From Devosia aquimaris (GTDB lineage: Bacteria; Pseudomonadota; Alphaproteobacteria; Rhizobiales; Devosiaceae), in NCBI RefSeq assembly GCF_020169335.1, contig NZ_JAIEZN010000001.1, positions 124,001-188,000 on the forward strand: a stretch of DNA of 64,000 nucleotides, written 5' to 3'. A model generated the notes under the pieces. The model was not told the DNA's origin. It searched no databases and saw nothing but the letters and a program-made list of their open reading frames with translations. Positions 42,936 to 53,395 of the stretch are shown here, piece by piece; the first letter of the stretch is position 1, and each line of letters opens with the position of its first letter. The position numbers were made by a program, and so were the translations under genes.

Positions 42936-44366
42936 CTATCCGGCCACGGCCATGTCGGCCCAGCTCTGGCGCTTGCGATAGATCGTCGACGGGCTGATCT
43001 CGAGCGCAGCGGCGGCAAGTGACACATTGCCGCCAAAGCAGGCGATGGCATCCTCGATGATGCGCTGCTCCTGCTGCCACATCGGCAGAATAGCCGGTCG
43101 GCGACTGGCCTTGGCCTCCGGTTCGGCAATGCGCAGGTTGTCCTTGGCCTCTATATCGGCCTTGGCCAGCATGTCGGCCCTGATCTCACCGCCGTCGAAC
43201 ATCACCACCAGGCGTCGCACCAGGTTCTGGAGCTGGCGCACATTGCCCGGCCACTCGGCGGCTGTCAGCAGCGCCGACACCTCTGGCGCAAAACCCGAGA
43301 AGCGCTTGTGCTCCTCACTGGCGAAGTGCGCCAGGAAGTGGCGCGCCAAGGGCATGATGTCAGTGGGACGCTGCCGCAGCGGCGGCAGGTGAATGGGCAG
43401 GACATGCAGCCGGTAGAACAGGTCCTCGCGGAACTTCTTTTCCGCGATCAACTGCATCGGATTGCGATTTGTGGCGCAGATCACCCGAACATCGACGCGG
43501 CGCACGCCGGCCTCGCCGACCCGGCTGAGCATGCCGGTCTGCAGGAAGCGCAGCAGCTTCGATTGCAGCGACAGATCCATCTCGCCGATCTCGTCGAGAA
43601 AAAGCGTGCCGCCGTCAGCCAGTTCGGCTGCGCCCTTGCGGTCTTCATGCGCTCCGGTGAAGGCGCCGCGCGCCACGCCGAACAATTCGCTTTCCATAAG
43701 ATCGCGCGGGATAGCCGCACAATTGATGGCGACCAGACGCTTGCCGGCGCGGTGACCCTTGTTGTGCAGTGCCTCTGCACAGACTTCCTTGCCGGTGCCG
43801 CTTTCTCCGGTAATGAACACCGGCGCCGAAGAAGCAGCGATCCGTCCGATCTGTTCATAGACGAACTGCATGGCGCTCGACGCGCCGATAAAGCCGGCGA
43901 AGTCGCTGATGGCAGCGCCATCGCGGCATTCGATACCCAGCGAACGACCCTTGCCATGACGCAGGGCCAGCTCGCTGATCCGCGCGGCCATGGCCTGTCC
44001 ATTGATGGGCTTGGCGACATAGTCATGTGCACCTGCACGCATCGCCCCGACCGCGGCCGTGACCGAGGTGCCGTTCGCGACCGCGACCACAAGCGCGCCG
44101 CTTGCCAGGCGCACTAGCCGCGCCATTGCGTCGTCGCTATGGTCGGCCAGGTCGCGCAGACTGCCAAGATCGGCCAGGATGATGTCAAAGCTGGAATCGC
44201 GCAGCAGGTCTGCAGCGGCGCGACCGCTGCTTACGATGCAGACTTGCGTCAATCGGTCCAGGCTTTGCGAGAGCGCATCTGCCACAGAACGGGCATGATT
44301 CTGATCTTGATCGATCAGCATCAGCTGTCCACCCGGGGCGCCATTGCTCTGGTCTTGCATCGCCAT
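42936..44366 (-). CDS. Sigma-54-dependent response regulator (NtrC-type activator)
   Basis: A 476-residue regulator with an N-terminal receiver (acidic pair in LIDQDQ, phospho-acceptor in ILADLGS, lysine in VAKPI), a central AAA+ domain and a C-terminal Fis-type helix-turn-helix. Walker A is GESGTGKE, the sigma-54 contact motif is intact as GAFTGA, and Walker B is TLFLDEIGE. The helix-turn-helix reads [19 protein letters not shown]. It should activate sigma-54 promoters after phosphorylation. The usual switch threonine of the receiver is not obvious (VAVANGTS). No partner kinase adjoins. It is divergent from a ROK gene across 180 bases. Confidence 0.93.
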   Translation of the reverse strand: MAMQDQSNGAPGGQLMLIDQDQNHARSVADALSQSLDRLTQVCIVSSGRAAADLLRDSSFDIILADLGSLRDLADHSDDAMARLVRLASGALVVAVANGTSVTAAVGAMRAGAHDYVAKPINGQAMAARISELALRHGKGRSLGIECRDGAAISDFAGFIGASSAMQFVYEQIGRIAASSAPVFITGESGTGKEVCAEALHNKGHRAGKRLVAINCAAIPRDLMESELFGVARGAFTGAHEDRKGAAELADGGTLFLDEIGEMDLSLQSKLLRFLQTGMLSRVGEAGVRRVDVRVICATNRNPMQLIAEKKFREDLFYRLHVLPIHLPPLRQRPTDIMPLARHFLAHFASEEHKRFSGFAPEVSALLTAAEWPGNVRQLQNLVRRLVVMFDGGEIRADMLAKADIEAKDNLRIAEPEAKASRRPAILPMWQQEQRIIEDAIACFGGNVSLAAAALEISPSTIYRKRQSWADMAVAG

Positions 44367-44546
44367 ACGGCCCGGCCCTCGTACTAGTCTGGTCACAAAA
44401 TCCGGTCCCTTGAGCGACTTCCGTCGTCAGGTCTGGTCGGTTGCGATTGTTGGGCAACAGGGTAAATTTTCCGTTCAACACCTCACGTAACGTATTTTTG
44501 ATGTCTCTCTTGCTAGCCTCCGCCAAGCTCGGTTAAGTTGTTGCCC

Positions 44547-45752
44547 ATGCAAAAAAAATCCGCGAATGAGAGAATGCAGGTCATGGTTCGTGGCGTGGCG
44601 CAGTCGGGTGTCCGACTTGCCAACGAGCGGACCGTGCTTGGCCTGATCGCCATTGGACCGGGCAGTTCCAATGCCGATGTGGCACGCCTGTCGGGCCTGG
44701 GCGCTCAGACGACCTCCCGAATTGTTTCCGAACTGGAAGAGCGCGGGCTGATTCTGCGCGGCCAGGTTCTGCGCGGCCGCCGCGGCCAGCCCGCCACACC
44801 GCTGTTCATCAATCCCAATGGTGCCTTCTGCATCGGTGTAGAAATCGGCTGGCGGCACTTCGAAGTGGTGCTTGTGGACATGGCCGGCGTTTCCGTCCGA
44901 CCGACGCGCCAATATTTTGACCAACCCGATGCCGATGCGCTGCTGCAGCAGGTTGCCGCCGAAGTCGCGCGCCTGCGCGAATCGCTGACCAATGAGCAGC
45001 GCGAGCATCTTGTCGGTATCGGCCTGTCCTCGCCGACATCAATCGAGAAGAACCTGCAGCCTGCCGGCGTCACCGACCAGCCGCCCCAGGCCTGGGACAG
45101 GCTCGAGCTCAAGTCGCGGCTGCAGGCAGCAACCGGCCTGCCGGTCGAATGGTATAATGACGGCCACGCCGCAACCTGGGCAGAGCTTATCGCCCAGCCA
45201 CATCCGCGCATGCGCAGCTTTGCCCATTTCCAGATCGGCATAGCGGTCGGTGGCGGCCTTGTGCTCGATGGAGGCTTTGGCGAGGGCGGCTGCCGCCCGG
45301 CCGAGCTGGGCGCCATCATGATCTGCGATGGCCTGGTTGCACCCAGCTTCGTGCACTACCTCGCGTCGCTCGGCTCCTTCATGCGGGCTGCAGAGAAAGC
45401 CGGGCTCCCCAAGCCCTCTGGTGCCCCGGCAGACTGGGACTGGGCTGCGCTTGAGCCCGTGGTCGAGCCCTGGACCAACTGCGCCGGCCAGGCCCTCGCC
45501 CGTGGCATCATGAGCGTCAGTGCCGTCATCGATATTGAGGCTGCCGTCATCGATGGTCCCTTGCCAGACGCCATCGCGGACCGCCTGCTGGAACGCGTGA
45601 ACCATCATCTGCAGCAACTCCCCACCATCACCCAGCGGCCGCCACCGGCGGTCAAGGGCAGGGTGGGTAGCGTTGGTGCCAGCGTTGGCGCGGCGCAACT
45701 CTTGCTGTTTGATCGCTTTTTCTCGCGTGCCTGGAACCTGATGGCCACCTGA
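44547..45752 (+). CDS. ROK family protein with N-terminal helix-turn-helix, zinc motif absent
   Basis: This 401-residue protein resembles NagC/XylR/Mlc regulators. An N-terminal winged helix (LGLIAIGPGSSNADVARLSG, QTTSRIVSELEERGLI) is followed by a ROK actin-like fold (GIGLSSPTS, GIAVGGGLVLDGG). The usual ROK zinc site CxCGxxGCxE and the preceding GH are missing; the equivalent part reads GGCRPAELGAIMICDG. It may therefore sense sugars differently or bind none. Start uncertain: ATG at 44547 is used, with TTG codons upstream and ATG codons at 44574 and 44583. Confidence 0.85.
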   Translation: MQKKSANERMQVMVRGVAQSGVRLANERTVLGLIAIGPGSSNADVARLSGLGAQTTSRIVSELEERGLILRGQVLRGRRGQPATPLFINPNGAFCIGVEIGWRHFEVVLVDMAGVSVRPTRQYFDQPDADALLQQVAAEVARLRESLTNEQREHLVGIGLSSPTSIEKNLQPAGVTDQPPQAWDRLELKSRLQAATGLPVEWYNDGHAATWAELIAQPHPRMRSFAHFQIGIAVGGGLVLDGGFGEGGCRPAELGAIMICDGLVAPSFVHYLASLGSFMRAAEKAGLPKPSGAPADWDWAALEPVVEPWTNCAGQALARGIMSVSAVIDIEAAVIDGPLPDAIADRLLERVNHHLQQLPTITQRPPPAVKGRVGSVGASVGAAQLLLFDRFFSRAWNLMAT

Positions 45753-45858
45753 CGGTGCGCAATTAGGCTTGGAAGACAGCAGCGCTCGCCTTTTGCCCTG
45801 TGCCCGGCAATGCTAAGAGGGGATGCCGAATCCCGGCATTGAACAAGGGGCCTGAGGT

Positions 45859-47118
45859 TTGTCCGTGCAGGCATTGGTCTACACGTTAATTGCCCTGGCG
45901 GCTGCCGGCGCCGGCGCCACCGCCTATTTCGGGCTGACCTTTACGCCCGCCGAGGCCATCCTCGTGGCCATCGTCTTCGGCTGCGTGAGCATCGTGCTGA
46001 TGGAGCGCAAACTGCGCCAGCGCGCCGAAAACCGCCTGGAAAAGGCCATCGAAGACCTGTCACGGCTGCTCGCGACCGACGCCCAGGCCGGTGCTGTGCT
46101 GGGCCAACGCATCAATGCCATGGCCGACATCAACGCCGGCAGCCGGCTTGAGGGTGTGGAGGCTGATATCTCCGTGCTGGGCACCGTCATTCGCCAGGTG
46201 GCCGAGGCGGTGGCGGAGATGGAGGATCGGGTTGCCAGGCCCAAGCCCGAGCCGCGCGATCGCATGATCGCCGCGCCAACCGCTGCCCCGGCGCCGCGCG
46301 CGGACACCGCTTCGCGTGAGCCAGAGCCCGTCATCCCCTTGCAAACCTTGCGGCAGGCACTGGCTGAAGACCGGCTGATCTTTCACGTCCAGCCGATTGT
46401 GACGCTGCCGCAGCGCCGGCCACAGGGCTATGACCTGGTGCCACGCCTGATGCTGCAGGACGGCGAAATGGCTGATCGCGCTGACTTTTTGCCACGGCGC
46501 GGCGGCGAAGACGTGCTGCGCATGATCGATGGTGTGGGCCTTGTCGAAGCGGTTACCATATCGCGCCGTGCTAGCGCCAATGGCCAGCCGGTCAAGCTCT
46601 ATGTACCACTGTCGCGCGCGACCTTGTCCGATACCGTTTCGGCCGACCAGTTGATTGCTTCCATGGAGGCCAACCGGGCGTTTGCGCCGGGGTTGATCTT
46701 TGCCATCAGCCAGGCCGACTGGCAGAGCCTGAGCACGGCCGAGCGCGCCGTGGTCGATGCCGTGGCCAAGAAGGGCGCCGGATTTTCCATAAGCAATGTC
46801 AAGACCTTACGCGTCGATGTGGCCGAGATGGCGGCGCAGAATGTGCGGTCGCTGCGCATTGATGCGGCCCGATTCATCGACGAGCCCGAAGCCTTCACCG
46901 ATTTCCACGCCTCCGATATTGCCAATTATCTCAATAGGTTCGAGGTGGCGCTCATGGCGACGGGGATCACCAGCGAGCGCCAGATCGTCGAACTGCTCGA
47001 GGACGGCATTGCGCTGGTGCAGGGGCCCCATATTGCCGCGCCCGGCCCGGTGCGGCCCGACCTGATGGTCGAGCGGCAACGCGCCGCCGTGACCCCGCTG
47101 CGCCGCGCAGACGCTTGA
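45859..47118 (+). CDS. Membrane-anchored degenerate EAL domain protein
   Basis: A 419-residue protein with two N-terminal membrane helices (about 5-25 and 32-50), a coiled or linker region and an EAL-like domain from about residue 155 to 400. The catalytic motifs of cyclic-di-GMP phosphodiesterases are lost: the EAL position reads YDLVPRL, and the metal-binding DDFGxG stretch reads KKGAGFSIS. It is therefore probably a receptor or scaffold rather than an enzyme. The frame opens with TTG behind AAGGGG; GTG at 45865, seven bases after GAGG, is equally good. Confidence 0.85.
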   Translation: MSVQALVYTLIALAAAGAGATAYFGLTFTPAEAILVAIVFGCVSIVLMERKLRQRAENRLEKAIEDLSRLLATDAQAGAVLGQRINAMADINAGSRLEGVEADISVLGTVIRQVAEAVAEMEDRVARPKPEPRDRMIAAPTAAPAPRADTASREPEPVIPLQTLRQALAEDRLIFHVQPIVTLPQRRPQGYDLVPRLMLQDGEMADRADFLPRRGGEDVLRMIDGVGLVEAVTISRRASANGQPVKLYVPLSRATLSDTVSADQLIASMEANRAFAPGLIFAISQADWQSLSTAERAVVDAVAKKGAGFSISNVKTLRVDVAEMAAQNVRSLRIDAARFIDEPEAFTDFHASDIANYLNRFEVALMATGITSERQIVELLEDGIALVQGPHIAAPGPVRPDLMVERQRAAVTPLRRADA

Positions 47119-47124
47119 TTTTCC

Positions 47125-47613
47125 ATGCAGATTATCGTCCTCAATGGGCCGATCAATGCCGGCAAGAGCACGACGGGTCGCGCTTTGGCGCGACTGGTGG
47201 CCGATGCCAGCTTTGTCGATGGCGATGATCACGACGCCCCCGATGATGCGCCACTTGCTGTGCGCATAAGCGCCTCAATGGCTCACATCGAGTCCCACAT
47301 AATCGCCGCAGAAGGTGTCGCACTTTTTGTCGCGGTGCCGCTGCGCGACGAGGATTACCGGCGTTTGCGGGACAAGGCGGAAAGCGTGGGCGCACAGCTG
47401 CGCGTTGTCACGCTCAACCCGCCGGCTGATGTCGCCTTCGCCGATCGCGGCGGTCGGCAATTGTCGCCCGACGAAATTGCCCGCGCCCGGGAGATGTATG
47501 CCGAGGGCTATGCCAGCCGGCCGTTCAGCGCACTTGTGGTAACCGACATGCAGGGCCCGGAGGCAACCGCCCGCGCCATTGCCCGGGATTTGCAACTGCC
47601 ACTGCGCGCATGA
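47125..47613 (+). CDS. Small P-loop kinase-like protein
   Basis: A 162-residue protein starting MQIIVLNGPINAGKSTTGRAL, a Walker A typical of shikimate, gluconate or adenylylsulfate kinase folds. It is followed by FVDGDDHDAPDD, which resembles the substrate-side DGDD segment of gluconokinases, and an R-rich lid (RGGRQLSPDEIARAREMYAEGY). The substrate is unknown. It starts 6 bases after the EAL gene stop. Confidence 0.78.
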   Translation: MQIIVLNGPINAGKSTTGRALARLVADASFVDGDDHDAPDDAPLAVRISASMAHIESHIIAAEGVALFVAVPLRDEDYRRLRDKAESVGAQLRVVTLNPPADVAFADRGGRQLSPDEIARAREMYAEGYASRPFSALVVTDMQGPEATARAIARDLQLPLRA

Positions 47614-47697
47614 TAGCCATCCGCCCGTCGGTTTATGCTTGATCCTCAAGGGCAAGCTGCCACATAGAACTGCATCCTGTTCGCATCGGAAGTCGCG

Positions 47698-48564
47698 ATG
47701 ACCAGCTCCCTGCCTTCGATCTCCGGCCTAGCCGATCTTGCCGGCCGCTACGATGCGGTGCTGAGCGACGTCTGGGGCGTGGTGCACAATGGCGTGGCGG
47801 CCTTTCCCAGCGCGGTGGAGGCCCTGGTCAATTATCGCAAGGCCGGGGGCAGGGTGGTGTTCATCACCAATGCCCCGCGCCCCTCGGCGCCGCTGATCGA
47901 GATGCTCGATCGGCTGGGCGTGACCCGCGAGGCCTATGACGCCATTGTCTCCTCGGGCGATGCGACCCGCGTGATGATCGCCAAATACAGCGGCCGCGGC
48001 ATCCATCATGTCGGCCCGCCTACCGAGGACGATGCGCTCTATGAGGGCCTCAACGTCACCCGCACCAGTGCTGACAAGGCCGATGCGGTGGTGGTGACCG
48101 ACCTCGACACCGATGACGACACGCCCGAGATGTATCGCGAGCGCGCCCGGCAGTGGCTGGCACGCAAGCTGCCCATGATCTGCGCCAACCCCGACCGCGT
48201 GGTCGAGCACGGTGACAAGATCATCTATTGCGGCGGCGCGCTGGGCGATCTCTATGCTGCCATGGGTGGCATGGTGCTGATGGCCGGCAAGCCCTATCAG
48301 CCGATCTACGAAGAGGCGTTCCGCCTGGCCGAGGTGGCCGCCGGCCGCAGTCTCGACAAGTCGCGCGTGCTGGCGATCGGCGACAGCGTGCGCACCGACG
48401 CCACTGGCGCGGCGCAGTTCGGGCTCGACCTCTTGTTCGTCACCGGCTCGATCCATGCCGCCGAACTCGACGCCTTCGGCAAGCCCGATCCCCAGGCCAT
48501 TGCCGACCTGGTCGCCCCCAGCCGCGCCCATATGGCCGGCTTCCTGCCCAGACTATCCTGGTAG
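47698..48564 (+). CDS. HAD superfamily class IIA hydrolase
   Basis: A 288-residue phosphatase of the class IIA haloacid dehalogenase family (the TIGR01459 group in my judgement). Motif I is VLSDVWGVVHNG with the nucleophile aspartate near residue 24. Motif II is VFITNAPRPS, and motif IV is ALAIGDSVRTDATGA near 227. It is followed by ribF with only 7 bases between, and the same pairing is common in Rhizobiales. It may dephosphorylate a flavin-pathway or sugar intermediate; this is inference from context. Confidence 0.88.
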   Translation: MTSSLPSISGLADLAGRYDAVLSDVWGVVHNGVAAFPSAVEALVNYRKAGGRVVFITNAPRPSAPLIEMLDRLGVTREAYDAIVSSGDATRVMIAKYSGRGIHHVGPPTEDDALYEGLNVTRTSADKADAVVVTDLDTDDDTPEMYRERARQWLARKLPMICANPDRVVEHGDKIIYCGGALGDLYAAMGGMVLMAGKPYQPIYEEAFRLAEVAAGRSLDKSRVLAIGDSVRTDATGAAQFGLDLLFVTGSIHAAELDAFGKPDPQAIADLVAPSRAHMAGFLPRLSW

Positions 48565-48571
48565 GAACGCG

Positions 48572-49546
48572 ATGCCGAGTTTTCTGCGCCTCAACAATCT
48601 CGATGCCGTGCCCGACGCGCTGCGCGGCGCCTATGTGGCCATCGGCAATTTCGACGGCATCCATCGCGGGCACCAGACGGTGCTGAGCGCCCTCAAGGCG
48701 CGCGCCGCCGCGGCCGGGCGCCCGGCCGTGCTGCTGACCTTCGAGCCGCACCCGCGCGACGTCTTTGCGCCAGCGCCCTTCATGTTTCGCCTGACCCATG
48801 GCGACGCCAAGGCGCGCCTGGCCGAAGCGCTGGGGCTGGACGCCATTGTTATCCTGCCGTTCGACCGGGATTTTTCCCAGATCGAGGCAGAGGATTTCGT
48901 TGCCCGTTTCCTGCTCGATGCGCTTGGCGTCAGCGGGGTGACCGTGGGCGCCGATTTCCATTTCGGCCGCCAGCGCCGCGGCACGCCCAACTTCCTGCGC
49001 GAGGCCGGGGAGCGGCATGGCTTTGCCGTCGAGGTGGTGGACCTGATGGACGAGGGACACGAGGTCATATCGTCCTCGCGCATTCGCGCCGCGCTGTCCG
49101 AAGGCGCGGTGACGGCCGCCAATCGCCTGCTCGGCTATCACTGGTTCTTCGACGGCTGCGTGGTCAAGGGCGACCAGCGCGGGCGCGAACTGGGCTATCC
49201 GACGGCCAATACTATGACCCAGCCCAATTTCCAGCTCGCCCAGGGCGTCTATGCCGTGCGCGCCCGGCTGGGTGACCGGCTGCTTGATGGCGTCGCCGCC
49301 TATGGCAAGCCCATGTTCAACAACCAGCAGCCGCCGTTCGAAACCCATCTGTTCGATTTCGACGAAGACATCTACGGACAGACCATTTCGGTGGCGCTGA
49401 TCGGCTTCATTCGCGGGCAGGAAGTGTTCTCCGGCCTTGATGAACTCATCGCGGCGATGGACCGCGACAGCCGCAAGGCGCGCGAGCTGATTACCACCGC
49501 GCGTCCCCTGGGCGCGCTTGACAGCAAACTGGGCTTCATCGGCTGA
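48572..49546 (+). CDS. ribF: Bifunctional riboflavin kinase / FAD synthetase
   Basis: RibF phosphorylates riboflavin to FMN and adenylylates FMN to FAD. The 324 residues have the N-terminal nucleotidyltransferase domain ([17 protein letters not shown] near residue 23; [25 protein letters not shown]) and the C-terminal kinase domain ([12 protein letters not shown] near 209). The latter is followed by [29 protein letters not shown] precedes the ATG. The frame extends upstream through the HAD gene but the inner start is clear. Confidence 0.96.
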   Translation: MPSFLRLNNLDAVPDALRGAYVAIGNFDGIHRGHQTVLSALKARAAAAGRPAVLLTFEPHPRDVFAPAPFMFRLTHGDAKARLAEALGLDAIVILPFDRDFSQIEAEDFVARFLLDALGVSGVTVGADFHFGRQRRGTPNFLREAGERHGFAVEVVDLMDEGHEVISSSRIRAALSEGAVTAANRLLGYHWFFDGCVVKGDQRGRELGYPTANTMTQPNFQLAQGVYAVRARLGDRLLDGVAAYGKPMFNNQQPPFETHLFDFDEDIYGQTISVALIGFIRGQEVFSGLDELIAAMDRDSRKARELITTARPLGALDSKLGFIG

Positions 49547-49640
49547 TTGCCACCGACGCCCGCTGTCCCAATTCATCCTTTGCCCCAAGGGCTGCGCCTT
49601 GCTAAAAGGCAGCCCAAACTCCCACAAGATTGCCGTTCCC

Positions 49641-52586
49641 ATGACCGATACCGCCACCGGCGCCGCCGAAACCGACTATTCGGCCACTCTCTTCCTGCCT
49701 GAGACCAATTTTCCCATGCGCGCGGGTCTCCCCGACCGCGAGCCCGCCTGGCTCAAGCGCTGGGAAGACATGGACATCTATGCCATGCAGCGCGAGCAGG
49801 CCAAGGACCGTCCGCTGTTCACCATCCATGACGGCCCGCCCTACGCCAATGGCAATATCCATATCGGCCACGCCCTGAACAAGACGCTCAAGGACATGGT
49901 CAGCCGCTCCATGCAGATGCTGGGCTACAACTCGGCCTATGTGCCGGGCTGGGACTGCCACGGCCTGCCCATCGAGTGGAAGATCGAGGAGCAATACCGC
50001 GCCAAGGGCAAGGACAAGAACGAGGTTCCGGTGGTGGAATTCCGCCAGGAATGCCGCAGCTTTGCCGAGCAGTGGGTGGATACCCAGCGCGAAGAGTTCA
50101 AGCGCCTGGGCGTGCTGGGCGAATGGGACAATCCCTACCTCACCATGAGCTTTGACGCCGAGGCGCAGATCGCCCGCGAGCTGATGAAGGTGGCCATGAC
50201 CGGCCAGCTCTATCGCGGCAGCAAGCCGGTGATGTGGAGCGTGGTCGAACGCACCGCGCTGGCCGAGGCCGAGATCGAATATGCCGATTATGAGAGCGAC
50301 ACGATCTGGGTGAAATTCCCGGTCCGCTCGGGCGGCGGCGAGATCACGTCCAAGGCCTTCCATGACCTCAACGCCTCGGTGGTCATCTGGACCACCACGC
50401 CCTGGACCATCCCGGCCAACCGGGCCATCTCCTTCTCGTCCAAGATCGCCTACGGCCTCTATGAAGTCGCCGAGGCGCCCGAGGGCAATTGGGCGGCCAA
50501 GGGCGAGAAATACATCCTGGCCGACAAGCTGGCTGCCGAAGTCTTTGCCAAGGCCAAGGTCGAGGCCTTCGTGCGCATCGGCGACGTCGACCCTGCGCAC
50601 ATCACCTCCTGCAACCATCCGTTGCGCGGCCTTGGTGGCGGCTACGAGTTCGAAGTGCCACTGCTCGATGGCGACCACGTCACCGACGATGCCGGCACCG
50701 GGTTTGTGCACACCGCGCCCGGCCATGGCCTGGACGACTTTGAAATCTGGATGAACTCGTTCCGCCTCTTGGCCGACAAGGGCATCTCGTCCGAGATCCC
50801 CTATGTGGTGGGCGATGACGGCTTCTACACCAAGGACGCGCCGGGTCTGGAAGGTGCACGCGTCATCGACGACAATGGCAAGAAGGGTGATGCCAATAAC
50901 CGCGTGATCGCGGCGCTGGCCGAACGCAATGCCATGGTCGCCCGTGGCCGCGTCAAGCACCAGTATCCCCATTCCTGGCGCTCCAAGAAGCCGGTGATCT
51001 TCCGCAACACGCCGCAGTGGTTCGTCTATATGGACCGCGACATCGAGGGCGCAGCGGGCGATACCCTGCGCCACCGCGCGCTCAAGGCCATCGACGCGAC
51101 CAAATTCTACCCGGCGGCCGGGCAGAACCGGCTGCGCGCGATGATCGCCGACCGCCCCGACTGGGTGCTGAGCCGCCAGCGCGCCTGGGGCGTGCCGATC
51201 ACGGTCTTTGTCAACAAGGGCACCAACGAGGTGCTCAAGGACGAGACGGTCAATCACCGCATCGCCCAGGCCTTCGAGGAAGAGGGCGCCGACGCCTGGT
51301 ACATGGACGGGGCCGCCCAGCGGTTCCTGGGCGATGGCTACAAGGCCGACGACTACGAGATGGTGACCGACGTGCTCGACGTCTGGTTCGACTCCGGCTC
51401 GACCCACGCCTATGTGCTGCGCAACAAGCAGAAGTGGCCGCATCTGAAATTCCCGGCCTCGATGTATCTCGAAGGCAGCGACCAGCACCGCGGCTGGTTC
51501 CATTCGAGCCTGCTGGAAAGCTGCGCCACCAATGGCCACGCCCCCTATGAAAGCGTGCTGACGCATGGCTTCACCATGGATGGCGAAGGCCGCAAGATGA
51601 GCAAGTCGCTGGGCAATACGGTTGCCCCGCAGGACATCATCAAGCAATACGGCGCCGACATCCTGCGCCTCTGGGTGGCCTCGTCCGACTATTCGGAAGA
51701 CCTGCGCCTGGGCAAGGAAATCATCCAGACCACGGTCGACAGCTATCGCAAGCTGCGCAACACGCTGCGCTGGCTGCTGGGCAATCTGGCGCATTACAAA
51801 TCCACCGACGTGGTGGACGCCAGGGACATGCCCGAGCTCGAACAGGTGATCCTGCATCGCCTGGCCCAGCTCGATGCTCAGGTGCGCGGCGCCTACAAGG
51901 AATACGACTACCGCAAGGTGGTGACGCTGCTCACCAACTTCATGAACATCGAGCTGAGCGCCTTCTATTTCGACATCCGCAAGGATGCGCTCTATTGCGA
52001 CCCGATCAGCGCCGTCCGCCGCAAGTCGGCGCTGACGGTGCTCAACCATCTGTTCGACTGCCTGACGGCCTGGCTGGCCCCCATCCTGGTGTTCACCATG
52101 GAAGAGGTGTGGCTGGAGCGGCATCCCGAGGCCACTTCCTCGGTGCATCTGCGCCTCTTCCCCGAGGTGCCGGCAGACTGGCTCAATGATGGCCTGGCCG
52201 CCAAATGGCAGAAGATCCGCCAGGTGCGCCGCGTGGTCACCGGGGCGCTCGAAATCGAACGGCGCGAAAAGCGCATCGGTTCCTCGCTCGAGGCGGCGCC
52301 GACGGTACACATCGCCGACGCAGGTCTGGCGGCGGCGCTCGACGGTCAGGACCTGGCCGAGATCGCCATCACCTCTGCCGTGACCATCGTTGCGGGCGAG
52401 GGACCGGCCGACGGCTTCCGCCTGGACGATGTGCCCGGCGTCAGCGTCATCCCGACGCTGGCCGAAGGCAAGCGCTGCGCCCGCTCGTGGAAAGTGCTGC
52501 CCGAAGTGGGCAGCGATCCCGACTATCCCGATGTCACGCTGCGCGACGCCCAGGCGCTGCGCGAACGCGCGGCAGCGGGTCTGTAG
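49641..52586 (+). CDS. ileS: Isoleucyl-tRNA synthetase
   Basis: This class I synthetase of 981 residues has the HIGH motif ([10 protein letters not shown] near residue 72), the editing domain with [13 protein letters not shown] near 255, and KMSKS ([11 protein letters not shown] near 655). The C-terminal zinc finger of E. coli IleRS is not intact: only one cysteine remains ([13 protein letters not shown]) and the second CxxC is absent. This appears to be a feature of Rhizobiales enzymes. The ATG was chosen by family N-terminus; the upstream in-frame extension is not conserved-looking. Confidence 0.97.
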   Translation: MTDTATGAAETDYSATLFLPETNFPMRAGLPDREPAWLKRWEDMDIYAMQREQAKDRPLFTIHDGPPYANGNIHIGHALNKTLKDMVSRSMQMLGYNSAYVPGWDCHGLPIEWKIEEQYRAKGKDKNEVPVVEFRQECRSFAEQWVDTQREEFKRLGVLGEWDNPYLTMSFDAEAQIARELMKVAMTGQLYRGSKPVMWSVVERTALAEAEIEYADYESDTIWVKFPVRSGGGEITSKAFHDLNASVVIWTTTPWTIPANRAISFSSKIAYGLYEVAEAPEGNWAAKGEKYILADKLAAEVFAKAKVEAFVRIGDVDPAHITSCNHPLRGLGGGYEFEVPLLDGDHVTDDAGTGFVHTAPGHGLDDFEIWMNSFRLLADKGISSEIPYVVGDDGFYTKDAPGLEGARVIDDNGKKGDANNRVIAALAERNAMVARGRVKHQYPHSWRSKKPVIFRNTPQWFVYMDRDIEGAAGDTLRHRALKAIDATKFYPAAGQNRLRAMIADRPDWVLSRQRAWGVPITVFVNKGTNEVLKDETVNHRIAQAFEEEGADAWYMDGAAQRFLGDGYKADDYEMVTDVLDVWFDSGSTHAYVLRNKQKWPHLKFPASMYLEGSDQHRGWFHSSLLESCATNGHAPYESVLTHGFTMDGEGRKMSKSLGNTVAPQDIIKQYGADILRLWVASSDYSEDLRLGKEIIQTTVDSYRKLRNTLRWLLGNLAHYKSTDVVDARDMPELEQVILHRLAQLDAQVRGAYKEYDYRKVVTLLTNFMNIELSAFYFDIRKDALYCDPISAVRRKSALTVLNHLFDCLTAWLAPILVFTMEEVWLERHPEATSSVHLRLFPEVPADWLNDGLAAKWQKIRQVRRVVTGALEIERREKRIGSSLEAAPTVHIADAGLAAALDGQDLAEIAITSAVTIVAGEGPADGFRLDDVPGVSVIPTLAEGKRCARSWKVLPEVGSDPDYPDVTLRDAQALRERAAAGL

Positions 52587-52608
52587 GACCCGGCAGCGGC
52601 TCTCTCCC

Positions 52609-52730
52609 GCCCTCCCCCGGGAGGGTAGCGCAGCTTGGCCAAGGGCCTGGCGAAGCTGGGGAAGGAGTCGTCTTGTGATGACCTGAGGGACCCCCTCCCC
52701 AACCCTCCCCTCAAGGGGGAGGGGCGCAAA
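52609..52730. repeat. GC-rich palindromic repeats between ileS and lspA
   Basis: Two hairpins: CCCTCCC / GGGAGGG at 52610-52625 and CCCTCCCC / GGGGAGGG at 52703-52723. The second belongs to the same sequence type as the repeats at 56864-56918 and 57067-57121 (GACCCCCTCCC, then CCTCCCCTCAAGGGGGAGGG split over positions). They lie in a 155-base gap between co-directional genes. Confidence 0.7.
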
Positions 52731-52741
52731 CGGAGCTTTCG

Positions 52742-53311
52742 GTGACAGACAAGACCAATTCCCTGTTCAACCTGTCGGTCTACTATTCGCTGACGGCGGC
52801 CGTTCTCGCCTTTGGCCTGGACCGGGCGCACAAGGGCTTCCAAGTGGCTGGCGACTGTGTCGCCATTGGTGCCGCGCCCTGCGTCGAGGTCTTCACCAGC
52901 TATGTGCCCTTCGCCATGACCGGCTGGCGCGGCGGCGAGGTGGTCAAGGTCACCGACTTCTTTGACTATGTGCTGGTGTGGAACACCGGCATTTCCTATG
53001 GCCTGCTCGGCGGCATGCCGGTGTGGGGCCTGGGCGTGATCATGCTGGTGGCCATCGTGGCACTGGCCATCTGGTGGGTGCGCGCTGACTCTGCGCTGAT
53101 CCGCATGGGGCTGGCGCTGTGTATCGGCGGCGCCCTGTCCAATGCGCTGGACCGGCTGATCTATGGCGCGGTGGCCGACTTCTTCCACCTGCACTGGGGC
53201 AGCTGGTCATTCTACATCTTCAATATCGCCGACGTTGCCATTACCCTGGGGGTGATCCTGCTGATCGCCGACATGATTGGCCTGGGGCGACGGCGAAAAG
53301 CGGCCGATTGA
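52742..53311 (+). CDS. lspA: Lipoprotein signal peptidase (signal peptidase II)
   Basis: This inner-membrane aspartyl protease of 189 residues removes the signal peptide from prolipoproteins. Four membrane helices are expected. The conserved catalytic region is intact: ALSNALDRLIYGAVADFF near residue 128 and FNIADVAITLG near 160, carrying the two catalytic aspartates. The start is GTG, supported by GGAG six to seven bases upstream. It is longer than the E. coli enzyme (164) because of a loop after the first helix. A lipoprotein gene follows immediately. Confidence 0.95.
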   Translation: MTDKTNSLFNLSVYYSLTAAVLAFGLDRAHKGFQVAGDCVAIGAAPCVEVFTSYVPFAMTGWRGGEVVKVTDFFDYVLVWNTGISYGLLGGMPVWGLGVIMLVAIVALAIWWVRADSALIRMGLALCIGGALSNALDRLIYGAVADFFHLHWGSWSFYIFNIADVAITLGVILLIADMIGLGRRRKAAD

Positions 53312-53395
53312 GGCAGGTTGACACGGTGCAGCCAGAATCTGGTCTTACCGACCACAATGGGTTATAAGCGCCTCCGACATGTTGAAGGACCTTGC

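Noticed and set aside
44367..44546. Sigma-54 (-24/-12) promoter between the activator and the ROK gene
   Set aside because: GG and GC doublets with the required 10-base separation in a good context were not found.
49602..52310. A 902-codon open frame antisense to ileS
   Set aside because: It mirrors the GC-rich third codon positions of ileS, has no recognisable domain, and the plus-strand frame is an unmistakable IleRS.
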